From Pseudomonas sp. SID14000 (GTDB lineage Bacteria > Pseudomonadota > Gammaproteobacteria > Pseudomonadales > Pseudomonadaceae), in assembly GCF_002165135.1 (NCBI RefSeq), contig NZ_NFZQ01000002.1:372001-436000 (forward strand): DNA of 64,000 nucleotides, read 5' to 3'. A program made the position numbers and the translations under genes. Below, piece by piece: positions 1 through 8,416 of this stretch. Position 1 is the first letter of the stretch. Each line of letters begins with the position of its first letter. Under the pieces are notes generated by a model. It was not told the origin of the DNA, searched no databases, and saw only the letters and a program-made list of their open reading frames with translations.

Positions 1-255
1 TGGCGCAGCGCTTCGTCAGCGGGTAAGGGGCAAGCGGGCATTGTTGACTCTCCATTCCTTGGTTAGTTGCTTGTGCACCCTGGCGGTTGCATGTTCTCTA
101 TCCGTCGAGACAAGCACAGCATAGGTGATGGCGAGACGCCACGCGTTACAGGGTTGGTCGGGAATTTCTTGCCAAGTGTGTGATTTCTGCCGGCCAACCT
201 TCGTCAAGAATGCTACCCCTTAGCCGTCGTCTGGGGGACTGATACAGGGCCTTCC
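1..255. other. Upstream region of glsB, no clear gene
   Basis: Plus-strand codons from position 3 read A-Q-R-F-V-S-G then TAA at 24-26, which could be the last codons of a gene lying outside the window, but seven codons prove nothing. The rest up to glsB has no reading frame with Pseudomonas-like codon use on either strand. No convincing promoter was recognised. Confidence 0.3.
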
Positions 256-1164
256 ATGCAAACGCTGTTGAACGAGATTCTCGAAGAAGTACGTCCCTTG
301 ATCGGCAAGGGCAAAGTGGCTGACTACATTCCTGCGCTGGCCGATGTGCCTGCGAACCAGTTGGGTATCGCGGTCTATGGCAACGATGGCAGCTATCATT
401 GCGCAGGCGACGCACTGGTGCCGTTCTCGGTACAGAGTATTTCCAAGGTGTTCAGCCTGGTTCAGGCGATTGGCCACTCGGGTGAAGCCATTTGGCAACG
501 GCTTGGTCATGAACCCTCCGGTCAGCCGTTCAACTCGCTGGTGCAGCTGGAGTTCGAGCGTGGTCGGCCGCGCAACCCCTTTATCAATGCGGGGGCGTTG
601 GTGATCTGCGATATCAACCAGTCGCGCTTCGCAGCACCCACTTTGTCGATGCGCGATTTTGTACGGCGGCTGTCGGGCAATCCCCACATTTCCATTGATG
701 CCCGTGTCGCTGATTCGGAGTATCAATTCCGCGCGCGCAACGCGGCCATGGCTTATCTGATGCAGTCGTTCGGTAACTTCCATAACGAGGTGGAGACGGT
801 GCTGCGCAGTTACTTCAGTTACTGCGCGCTGCAAATGAACTGCCTCGATCTGGCTCGGGCGTTCTGTTTCCTGGCCAACGACGGGTTCTGCAAGCACAGC
901 GGTGAGCAGATTCTGACCCGCCGCCAGACCCAGCAGGTGAACTCGATCATGGCCACTAGCGGGCTGTATGACGAAGCCGGGAATTTCGCCTACCGGGTGG
1001 GGTTGCCAGGCAAGAGTGGCGTGGGCGGCGGGATTGTGGCGATCGTGCCGGGGCAATTCACGGTGTGCGTGTGGTCGCCGGAGTTGAATGCTGCGGGTAA
1101 CTCCCTGGCGGGGATGGCGGCGCTTGAGTTGCTCAGTTCGCGGATTGGATGGTCGGTGTTCTGA
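256..1164 (+). CDS. glsB: Glutaminase (serine-dependent beta-lactamase-like family)
   Basis: Hydrolyses L-glutamine to glutamate and ammonia in the cytoplasm. The 302-residue product has the normal family length. The Ser-x-x-Lys nucleophile motif of this family is visible near residue 65 (QSISKVF), and the conserved segments [13 protein letters not shown] (about 98-110) and [15 protein letters not shown] (about 251-265) are present. The ATG at 256 gives the canonical start [15 protein letters not shown]. It stands alone: the next plus-strand gene is 500 bp away across REP sequences. Assignment by family resemblance is strong. Confidence 0.95.
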   Translation: MQTLLNEILEEVRPLIGKGKVADYIPALADVPANQLGIAVYGNDGSYHCAGDALVPFSVQSISKVFSLVQAIGHSGEAIWQRLGHEPSGQPFNSLVQLEFERGRPRNPFINAGALVICDINQSRFAAPTLSMRDFVRRLSGNPHISIDARVADSEYQFRARNAAMAYLMQSFGNFHNEVETVLRSYFSYCALQMNCLDLARAFCFLANDGFCKHSGEQILTRRQTQQVNSIMATSGLYDEAGNFAYRVGLPGKSGVGGGIVAIVPGQFTVCVWSPELNAAGNSLAGMAALELLSSRIGWSVF

Positions 1165-1668
1165 TCGACAGGCTCGCGCGTTGTGCGAAGCAGCGGTGTT
1201 ACACCTGCGAAGAATCCAGCGCGGTGTATGGCACCGGCTGCGCCGGTGTTCGCGGGTGAACTCGCTCCCACAGGTGCTGCGGTTGCAGTGAAGGCTGTGT
1301 GATCCTGTGGGAGCGGGCGTGCCCGCGAAGAATCCAACGCGGTGTATGGCACCGGCTGTGCCGGTGTTCGCGGGTGAGCGGGTTGGTTCTGCTATCCCTG
1401 GGTTACGGTTGTGGGGTTTGCGTGCTCCACACGTGTCCGCCAATGCTTGAGGCATTGAACCGTTAGCGTCCGGCAAGGGACTGCCGAGACGGTCTCCAAA
1501 TTGATTGTTCGCAACGTGCCGATATCCATAAACACCCAGCCGTTCGCAGGCCAGGCGACCGCTGTCCGATAGCAAATCGCTACCTCCAATATTCCAAAAT
1601 AAACGAATCCTATTCTCTTATAGCTCCTAACCTGTCCGTTGATGGATCAACCACCAACGGAGCAAATC
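1165..1668. repeat. Intergenic region with two nested REP-like palindromes
   Basis: Positions about 1207-1275 and 1303-1382 hold two copies of a REP-type unit: a core CCTGTGGGAGCGGGCGTGCC, the tail GCGAAGAATCCA, and an internal hairpin CACCGGCTG(C/T)GCCGGTG followed by GTTCGCGGGTGA. The first copy is incomplete. From about 1386 to 1668 no gene was recognised; the AT-richer stretch just before the next gene (about 1590-1640) is a possible promoter. Confidence 0.75.
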
Positions 1669-4600
1669 ATGGAAAGATTCGAGTCTTCGTCTTCGCTTGC
1701 CCGATCATCCGTCACCGTCGTTCCTGAGTCCCGCTTCATGCAGAACTACCGGGTAGCCAGCGCCGTTCACGGTGGCAGTTCGGCATCCGCCATCGTCAAT
1801 GGGCATGGGGATGTGGAGTTGTTTACCAGTGGCAGCGACACCCAGGTCTGGAACATTTATCCCGATCCACATAGCCCGACCGCCAACAGCGCAACGCTGA
1901 CCGGGTTGACCGGCGAGGTGATCAGCACCGGCCTCACCCCCAGCGGGGACATCGTGGTATTCGCGGCACAGGGCACCAACCTGCTGTACTGTGTCGAACA
2001 GCCGACATCGGCGACGCGCTGGTCCGCCGTGAAGCTGATCGATGTGCCGCTGCCGTCCAACGCCATTCGCATCGCGCGCATTACCACCACGCGTATCCAC
2101 AACAAGTTGTACGTTGGTGTGCTGGTCGAGGCCAAGGCACTGGTTGGTACGCTTTACAACTTCAGTTGGGGCGTGTGGGGCAGCCAGGCGCCCACGGCCC
2201 TCAACGGCACCACGTTGCAACTGCAAAGCCTTAACGCCGTGTGGACCGGCAACAGTGACAGCAATGTCGCGTTTTCGGTGTTCGACACTGTCATTCTCGA
2301 ATACACCCTCAGCACCGGGCAGCTTTCGCGTCCGGCAATTGCTGCCAACTTCCGCAGTGTCGATGTGGCCGCGACTACCGATCAGGTCGGCAATACCCAG
2401 GTGTTGGCTATTCTCGCCGATGGTAATGCCTACTGCCTGGTCGGTGGCGGTAGCCGACCTTACAGTTGGGCGCAGCTCACTACAGCGTCGTCGTTCAAGC
2501 AGGTCGCGCTACTGCCGTCGCTCGATGCGCTGTTGCTGGGGGTGGACAATACGCTCTATCACGCCAGCCAGCATGCGCCGTCAGTAACAGGGTGGTCTCA
2601 GCCTACGCCGGTGTACAGCGGCGTGCAGTCGTTCCAATGCACGGTGGAAGACGGCGGGCTGGCAGTATTCGCGCTCAAGAGCCAGCAGAACAATGTGGTC
2701 CAGCTTACCCGCGAAGCCAACAGCGGCAACTGGCTGACCGCAGCGCTGGAGGTGCAGGCCCAGGGCAGCATCGAGGACTTTGCCTCATACAGCACGGACG
2801 TGACATTGTTCAGCGAGGTGGGCACTCCCTTGGCCGAAACACCTGTAGAGGTCTGGACCGAGGCGCCATCCCGTCTGGCAATCAATGGCGGTGTCTACTA
2901 TGTGACGCCGCGTCGGCCGGTGCGCTTGCTGACCAACAGTGCCGGCATCCTCTCCATAGCCCAGCAGGTCAGCAGCCTGGCCGCGCCGGCCATTTTGCTT
3001 AAAGTGCCATCCTTGATGTCGCCGGGCGAGCGTATCGAAATCCGTCAGGATGCCGAGGTCCAGGAGCGGATCAGCGTCACGACCGGCGATGAACTGATGA
3101 GCGCCAAACTCGCTAGCGGTGCGCCGTTGCTGCGTGACCAATACCACAAGCAGGAAACCGCCAACGCGGTGGCCGAGGCGGTGAGCCGCAGCATGCGCCT
3201 GGCCAGCCCGGCCTACATGCAGGCATCGGCAATACCCTATGTAGACCCCCGCCGGCCACGCGCAGGCGTACTGCTGCGACGCGATGGCCACCTCACGGAG
3301 CGTATGCTTGCTCTTGAAACGGTGCCGGAACAGCATTGGCACCTGAGCGTGCGTGACGGTGAAGTCCGTTTCACCGACTTGTCGAGCGATGCGGCCTCCG
3401 GCGTGTTGATGGCGCTGCGCAGCGCTTCGCTATCGGCCGGATGGTTCAGCTGGTTGACCGATATCGGTGATTTCATCGCCGGTGTCGCGCAAGGCATCAT
3501 CAGGGTGCTCGATTATGTGGTGACCACGGTCAGCGCCGGCGTGCAGGCGGCGTTTCACTTCGTGATCGATGGTGTCACGTACTTGTTCGAAACCCTGGTT
3601 GACACGGTCGAGAAGGCATTCGACCTGGCCGAGGCCGTGTTCTCGGCAGTAAAGGTGTTCTTCCAGGACCTGTACGAATGGCTGGCATTCCTGTTCAACT
3701 GGGGTGACATGCTGCGTACCCATGACGCGATTGCCCACATCGTCAACACCGGTTTCGACTTCCTGGTCGGCGCCACTGGCGGTATTCAGCGTATCGTGGA
3801 CGGTGGCATCGACACCTTGCAGCGTCAGTTGCAGCAATGGTTTGCAGAGGCGCGCAACACCATCGCCGGCAGTTACAGCCTGGGTGGCTACGAGCAGGCA
3901 AACACCCCTGACGACCCGGCAACGTCCAGGGCCTGCGCCAACAACATTGTCTACAATGGCCTGGTCAACAATGCCTCCGTCGCCCAGACCAGCCTGGCTG
4001 GCCCAGCATTGCTCAGCCAGGCTGACGGGCCCTTCAACCAGTTTCTGGATGAGCTCACGCGCCTGGCTGACTTTACCGAGTCCACCGCGGCGTTCGAGCA
4101 GGCACTCGCGTATTTGCAAGACCTGGGCACTGCGCCGGACGAGATTTTCCGCAAGTTGCTGGCGGCGTTGATGAGTGTGGTCGAAGGTGTGCTGCAGGCA
4201 GTGCTTTCTGGCGTGCAAGCGGTGATCGACGCCATGCTGCGAACAGTGGCCACGCTGATCGCCAGCCTGAAGACGCTGATGAACGCGAAGTGGAATATCC
4301 CCTTCGTCAGCGACTTGTACCGGCTGATCACCAATGGCTCGGAGCTGACTACCCTCGACCTGATGGCTCTGGTGCTGGCGGTGCCGGGCACGATCCTGTT
4401 CAAGGTCATGCAGAACCAGGCGCCTTTCCCGGACGAGGCGAGCGTGCAGCGCTTCAAGGCCGCATTCAATGCCGACATGCTGCTCCGCGCGACCGGGCTC
4501 AAGCCTGCGGGCAGCCAGGCACTGGCAACCGTCGGCGATGGCTGGACCGGGTGTTTGCCGAGGGACCTGGCGCTGGTGACGGGGGTGCTGGGTTCGGTTG

Positions 4601-5169
4601 CCTATTTCTTCTACGGTGGCCTTACCGCGCTGGGCGACAGCATGCCGCCCGATGCCGGCCCGCCTGCAATCATTGCTTATGTGGCGCTTACCCTGGAAAC
4701 CGCCGCGCAGTTGTGCAGCTGCCCCTGGATTTTCTCCAGTGGCGCACCGGGTTGCGTCACGGCCGATGGTGCCAGCCGCACGCTGTGGATCTACACCTGC
4801 CTGGGGGTGCTGCTGGATGGCGTGTTCGTAGTGGCGGCAAGCAAGATGCCTGAAAACCGTGACGATGTGGGCGTGATGGCCACGTTCATCTACGGCCTGG
4901 GCCACCTGGGTGTAGCTATCCCTGCCTCTCTGGGGCAAAGCGGCTCGGCGGTGGCGCTGAACATCGTGCCGTGCCTGCCGGAAGTGTGCAAACCACTGCG
5001 CCTGAAAAAGGTGGTGGCTGCCAGCAAGGGCCTTTCGCTAGTGGGCCAGGCCGCGCTGGATGCCATTTGTTACACCTCGGCCACGGTGCTCAACGTGGTA
5101 TCGGTGTCTGCTGCAACAAAACCTTCCCTCGTCGATGCCAGTGCAATGCGCACCGGCACCGGTTCGTAG
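1669..5169 (+). CDS. Large protein of unknown function: beta-propeller-like N-terminus and hydrophobic helical C-terminus
   Basis: I do not recognise this 1166-residue protein. The ATG at 1669 is chosen because a GGAG lies 6 bases upstream; the frame also opens at TTG 1639 and ATG 1642 without an RBS. Residues about 20-370 look like repeated beta-strand units of a propeller or lectin (recurring short strands ending in L-Y or V-W, for example GDVELF, GTNLLYCVE, GNAYCLV, NTLYHAS). About 370-470 looks like a beta-sandwich. From about 580 the chain becomes strongly helical and hydrophobic, with SAGWFSWLTDIGDFIAGVAQ and WLAFLFNWGDMLRTHDAIAH, and the last 250 residues hold several membrane-like segments and many cysteines. 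No signal peptide. It starts a three-gene tandem with two paralogous proteins (22 and 23 bp gaps), so probably an operon. Toxin, adhesin or membrane-remodelling roles are only guesses. Confidence 0.8.
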   Translation: MERFESSSSLARSSVTVVPESRFMQNYRVASAVHGGSSASAIVNGHGDVELFTSGSDTQVWNIYPDPHSPTANSATLTGLTGEVISTGLTPSGDIVVFAAQGTNLLYCVEQPTSATRWSAVKLIDVPLPSNAIRIARITTTRIHNKLYVGVLVEAKALVGTLYNFSWGVWGSQAPTALNGTTLQLQSLNAVWTGNSDSNVAFSVFDTVILEYTLSTGQLSRPAIAANFRSVDVAATTDQVGNTQVLAILADGNAYCLVGGGSRPYSWAQLTTASSFKQVALLPSLDALLLGVDNTLYHASQHAPSVTGWSQPTPVYSGVQSFQCTVEDGGLAVFALKSQQNNVVQLTREANSGNWLTAALEVQAQGSIEDFASYSTDVTLFSEVGTPLAETPVEVWTEAPSRLAINGGVYYVTPRRPVRLLTNSAGILSIAQQVSSLAAPAILLKVPSLMSPGERIEIRQDAEVQERISVTTGDELMSAKLASGAPLLRDQYHKQETANAVAEAVSRSMRLASPAYMQASAIPYVDPRRPRAGVLLRRDGHLTERMLALETVPEQHWHLSVRDGEVRFTDLSSDAASGVLMALRSASLSAGWFSWLTDIGDFIAGVAQGIIRVLDYVVTTVSAGVQAAFHFVIDGVTYLFETLVDTVEKAFDLAEAVFSAVKVFFQDLYEWLAFLFNWGDMLRTHDAIAHIVNTGFDFLVGATGGIQRIVDGGIDTLQRQLQQWFAEARNTIAGSYSLGGYEQANTPDDPATSRACANNIVYNGLVNNASVAQTSLAGPALLSQADGPFNQFLDELTRLADFTESTAAFEQALAYLQDLGTAPDEIFRKLLAALMSVVEGVLQAVLSGVQAVIDAMLRTVATLIASLKTLMNAKWNIPFVSDLYRLITNGSELTTLDLMALVLAVPGTILFKVMQNQAPFPDEASVQRFKAAFNADMLLRATGLKPAGSQALATVGDGWTGCLPRDLALVTGVLGSVAYFFYGGLTALGDSMPPDAGPPAIIAYVALTLETAAQLCSCPWIFSSGAPGCVTADGASRTLWIYTCLGVLLDGVFVVAASKMPENRDDVGVMATFIYGLGHLGVAIPASLGQSGSAVALNIVPCLPEVCKPLRLKKVVAASKGLSLVGQAALDAICYTSATVLNVVSVSAATKPSLVDASAMRTGTGS

Positions 5170-5191
5170 TAGTCCAAAAAGGAGTTTGGCA

Positions 5192-6355
5192 ATGTTGATC
5201 GTAACCAAGAATCCACCCGTTGTCGGTCATGGCCAGGTGCTGCGCGGGCCAACTGTCCAGTCGCTGGGCAGGGCCGCGGCCTTGAGTGGCACCTATGACA
5301 AGGGTATCTACCTGCGCCCCAACCTGAATAGCGATGGCACCGTGCCGGCCCGCTCGCCGTTGTCGGCTTCGCCGGATATCTGGATAGCCGGCACCGAGCC
5401 GGTCGCCAACTTCCAGACGGCGCTGGCCACGGCGAACAGCTACGCAACGCAGTCCCCGGGCACCATCACACAGGGCACGCCCAATTACATCTATGTGCGT
5501 GGGCGCAATGGCGCGGCTGTCAGTAGCACCACCAAGGTGCAGCTGTATGGGGTACCTTGTGCCTCCATCCAGTGGCCCAGCGAGTGGGCGAAGTATGGCA
5601 TTCCCACCGACCGCGATCACCCGGACGGCACGCAGCCTTACTACGATTCATCCATCGTCAGCCTCGCGTCGTCGAGCATCGGCGTGGCGAGCGATACCTT
5701 TGTCTGGAGTAACCCGCAACCGCCGGGCGGTGGCAGTGATCACTACTGTTTCATCACCTGGATGAACAATGCGGGCAATCCGTTTCCGGATGTATTCACC
5801 CAGTTGGACATGTCGGCGCTGATCACCAACAACCTGCAGTTCGGCTGGCGCAATGTGTCGATGCAGTCGGGGCGCTCGCCAACCCGGCAGATGAGTTCCC
5901 AACTGATCATCCCCAGCGACGTGACGGCAGGCAGCCGCGAGTATTCACTGCAAATCACCAACCTGGGCTTCCCGGCGACTGGCTGGACCCTGACGATGAG
6001 CTGCAGCCAACCGGACTCGACTGGCAAGCCAATCGCCATCAACAACGTCGCCATGCCACCTGCGGGCCAATTCGTCGGCGTGCGCTGCACCCTGGACCCT
6101 GGTTACAGTGCGCTGCTTACCATCAATCTGTACCGTAACAACGGCCCTGATTCGCAGCCCGGTGCGGCGCTCGACATTACCCCGACGTACTACGCCGACG
6201 GTACGCCTCGAGAACTGCAGGAAGCTTTGGACCGGGGGTTGGTGGACTTCGCGATGTCACACGCGCTGCACCGGGCCTATGCCGCTACCGAAGTGGCCGA
6301 TATTCGTCCGCGCCCGGTGGTACTGCTGGGTGCTGACGGCTTGCATGTCATTTGA
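5192..6355 (+). CDS. Hypothetical protein, paralogue of the next gene
   Basis: 387 residues from ATG 5192, chosen because GGAG lies 7 bases upstream (AAAAAGGAGTTTGGCA); the frame itself opens further upstream inside the preceding gene. The family is unknown to me. It shares ordered motifs with the next gene: YLRPNLNSDGTVP, SPDIW, EPVAN, PNYIYVRGRNG, LYGVP followed by a hydrophobic W-P segment, and IGVASDTFVW. These suggest a common beta-rich fold with a repeated Y-x-R element. No signal peptide or membrane segment. The C-terminus carries DITPTYY and an acidic/hydrophobic tail ending DIRPRPVVLLGADGLHVI. Probably co-transcribed with both neighbours. Confidence 0.8.
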   Translation: MLIVTKNPPVVGHGQVLRGPTVQSLGRAAALSGTYDKGIYLRPNLNSDGTVPARSPLSASPDIWIAGTEPVANFQTALATANSYATQSPGTITQGTPNYIYVRGRNGAAVSSTTKVQLYGVPCASIQWPSEWAKYGIPTDRDHPDGTQPYYDSSIVSLASSSIGVASDTFVWSNPQPPGGGSDHYCFITWMNNAGNPFPDVFTQLDMSALITNNLQFGWRNVSMQSGRSPTRQMSSQLIIPSDVTAGSREYSLQITNLGFPATGWTLTMSCSQPDSTGKPIAINNVAMPPAGQFVGVRCTLDPGYSALLTINLYRNNGPDSQPGAALDITPTYYADGTPRELQEALDRGLVDFAMSHALHRAYAATEVADIRPRPVVLLGADGLHVI

Positions 6356-6378
6356 TGGTTAACAGGGAGTGAATCGTC

Positions 6379-7422
6379 ATGAGTGAATCAGTCTTGAACC
6401 TGTTCAGCAACAGCCTGGATGCCAGCCAGACGCTTTACTTGCGCAACAACCTGGCCTCAACCGGCAGCGTGCCGTTCAAGGGGCCGCTGGGGCAATGCCC
6501 GGACATAATCCAGAGCAGCGAGCCGGTAGCCAATGCGCAGAATGTGTTCAGCACCGTCAGCAGTTGGGAGCAGGCCTATAACGCGCAACCTGTCGCAGCC
6601 GTGCCCAATTACTATTACCTGCGTGGCATGAACGGTGGCAGCGATAACGATGCCAATGCCTTCTCGCTGTACTATGCACCCGCGCAAGTATTTCTGCTTC
6701 CGGCCACGTTCAAGGGAAATGCCTTGTGCACCGTCAGCGGCCACGAGAGCACACCGGTAAGTGCGCCCGCAGGGCATATCGGCGTCGGTGAAGAGCCCTT
6801 CGTCTGGACGCCCCCGGCGTTGCCGCCAGACAGTTATTTCAACCTGATTGCCCAGGTGAGCGCGAACGCACTGGTGGCCACGATTCCGTCGGTGAGTGAC
6901 TGGCTGGACCTTGCGAAGCTGATTGGCCAGACCCCCACGTTTGGCATCCGTACCCAGACTCCGGTCACCGCTACCCAGTGGATACGTCGTCAGCGCCTGA
7001 CCGTACCGGCAAACTTCAGCACGTCTCCGATCACCATCACCTTGTTCGCCAGTGGCTTGCAGGGCACGCGGGTCAGTCTGCTGTGCGATACCCTCACATC
7101 CCAGCAGGTGCCGGTGTTGCTCGGGCCTTTGACGCTGGGGGGCGATGGGATGCAGACCGGCGCCACCTTCACGCTGCCCGCCGGTTATTCAGCCAACCTT
7201 GCGGTGCAGTTCTGGAACCCGGACAACCAGAAGGTGGAAGCTGGTGCGAGTCTGTCGGTCACTTTCAGTTACCCGATCAACCCTGGAGCCGAACTTGAAC
7301 GGGCAATCGCTGAGAACCTGGTCAATCTGCATCACTACGATGCGCTTGGGGATCAAGGCGTCTCGGCGATCAAGCCCAAGGCCATGGCCGTTGTCAGCCA
7401 GATGACCTTTACCGTCGTTTAG
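6379..7422 (+). CDS. Hypothetical protein, paralogue of the preceding gene
   Basis: 347 residues from ATG 6379, with GGGAG about 10 bases upstream and 23 bp after the previous stop. Motifs align in order with the 387-aa neighbour: LYLRNNLASTGSVP, CPDIIQS, EPVAN, PNYYYLRGMNGG, LYYAPAQVFLLP, IGVGEEPFVW, and LSVTFSYP near the C-terminus matching LDITPTYY. It looks like an old tandem duplication kept as two diverged subunits. No known catalytic motif, signal peptide or transmembrane helix. The strong hairpin 10 bp downstream marks the end of the operon. Confidence 0.8.
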   Translation: MSESVLNLFSNSLDASQTLYLRNNLASTGSVPFKGPLGQCPDIIQSSEPVANAQNVFSTVSSWEQAYNAQPVAAVPNYYYLRGMNGGSDNDANAFSLYYAPAQVFLLPATFKGNALCTVSGHESTPVSAPAGHIGVGEEPFVWTPPALPPDSYFNLIAQVSANALVATIPSVSDWLDLAKLIGQTPTFGIRTQTPVTATQWIRRQRLTVPANFSTSPITITLFASGLQGTRVSLLCDTLTSQQVPVLLGPLTLGGDGMQTGATFTLPAGYSANLAVQFWNPDNQKVEAGASLSVTFSYPINPGAELERAIAENLVNLHHYDALGDQGVSAIKPKAMAVVSQMTFTVV

Positions 7423-7431
7423 AGAAGGGGC

Positions 7432-7466
7432 GACGCGCCGTGCGGTAGATCGCCGCACGGCGCGTC
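7432..7466. terminator. Strong hairpin between convergent operons
   Basis: A 14-bp perfect stem (GACGCGCCGTGCGG paired with CCGCACGGCGCGTC) with a short loop lies between the three-gene cassette and the convergent EcsC gene. It lacks a T-tract, so it is either a bidirectional terminator of the non-canonical kind or a transcript-stabilising hairpin. Confidence 0.55.
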
Positions 7467-7491
7467 GTACGTTCGGCACCCGCCAGGTGGG

Positions 7492-7608
7492 TCAGCCGCG
7501 GCTGGCGTCCAGTGCCTGGGCCAGCAGGTTGTAGGTGCCGCCGTACAGCTTGGCCACACCCTCCACAAAAGGGAGCACGCTGGTGCGGTTGCAGTCACCG
7601 TCCACGGG
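7492..7608 (-). pseudogene. Possible 3' remnant of a lost gene
   Basis: Directly after the EcsC stop codon, and in the same frame, the minus strand reads 38 sense codons with normal Pseudomonas codon use, including LPFVEGVAKLYGGTYNLLA, ending at TGA (complement of 7492-7494). There is no start codon or RBS, and the residues look like a protein C-terminus. It may be the stump of a gene displaced when the 1.6-8.3 kb cassette arrived. Function not recognised. Confidence 0.4.
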
Positions 7609-8283
7609 TTAATCGGCGAACGTTTCTTCTTTCGCAGCAGCAGTGGGCTTGGGGGCCGGATTTGCGGCAAACAGGTCCCTGGCGACGTTGCCGACGGTAT
7701 TGGTTGTCACCGAGTCGAACGCTGCGCCTACCAGGCCGCCGAGCAAAGGCACTGCCTTGCCCAGGTTAATCGCGCCAGTGGTGCCAAACTTGGTCAGCAA
7801 GCGGAAGCCTACGGCCTGGTTGATCTTCACCAGGGTAGCGCCACTGATCTTGCTGATGTAATTAGTGGCCAGCTTGGTCGCCATGACCACCCCTACATCC
7901 TTGAGAATGTCCTTGGCGGCATTGCCAGCCAGGCAGGTGTATACCAATGCCTTGACCCGGTCATCACGTGGATCGTAGCCGCCGAGATAGGCGATGGCTG
8001 TGATCATGCGCAATTGGACATACATGACGCTGGCGACGTTGGCGGGTACCGCCACTGGCAAGGTAATGATCCCGCCCAGACCAGTAAGAAAGCCAGAGGT
8101 GGCGGCTTTGGTATTCTGCCAGCGGATCAGGGAGTTGGCGGCGTCGAGGATGGTATCGTTATTCCTGCGGTACTCCTGCGCAAACTCCAGAGCTGTACCG
8201 GTTCCCGGAATACCATTCATGGCCTTGTCATAGGCCCAATCCAGCGCCTCGTTCAACTTGCTCAATGTCATTTCATTGGCCAT
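7609..8283 (-). CDS. EcsC family protein
   Basis: 224 residues starting at ATG 8283 with AGGAG upstream. The central part matches the EcsC family pattern: LPVAVPANVASVMYVQLRMI (about 76-95), the YDPRDDRVKALVYTCLAG segment, and a C-terminal glycine-rich VPLLGGLVGAAFDS motif (about 176-189). EcsC proteins are membrane-associated and of poorly known function; the name comes from a Bacillus gene linked to an ABC transporter. The gene converges on the three-gene unknown cassette across a hairpin, so it could belong with it, but this is inference. The terminal AAKEETFAD tail is unstructured-looking. Confidence 0.75.
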   Translation of the reverse strand: MANEMTLSKLNEALDWAYDKAMNGIPGTGTALEFAQEYRRNNDTILDAANSLIRWQNTKAATSGFLTGLGGIITLPVAVPANVASVMYVQLRMITAIAYLGGYDPRDDRVKALVYTCLAGNAAKDILKDVGVVMATKLATNYISKISGATLVKINQAVGFRLLTKFGTTGAINLGKAVPLLGGLVGAAFDSVTTNTVGNVARDLFAANPAPKPTAAAKEETFAD

Positions 8284-8416
8284 GGGTACTCCTGTGTACT
8301 GTTGGCGACTGCTTGTAGATCCCGTCTTCGGGATAGCATGTAGGATTCGTGCGCGAATGATGCCATATTGACATCATTCAGTGTAATCAGGACAACGCAG
8401 GAATCTCGAACGCTTG

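Noticed and set aside
16..415. Small minus-strand frames at the window start
   Set aside because: No RBS, unusual codon use, and the second overlaps glsB.
1200..1385. Repeated palindromes as a possible CRISPR array
   Set aside because: Units are imperfect, inverted and match Pseudomonas REP cores found at many other places here; there are no regular spacers.
220..1575. 451-codon minus-strand frame across glsB and the REPs
   Set aside because: Overlaps the whole glsB gene and runs through repeat sequence; composition is not protein-like.
3430..4938. 502-codon minus-strand frame opposite the 1166-aa protein
   Set aside because: Antisense shadow with Arg/Gln/His-rich composition, no RBS, no recognisable motif.
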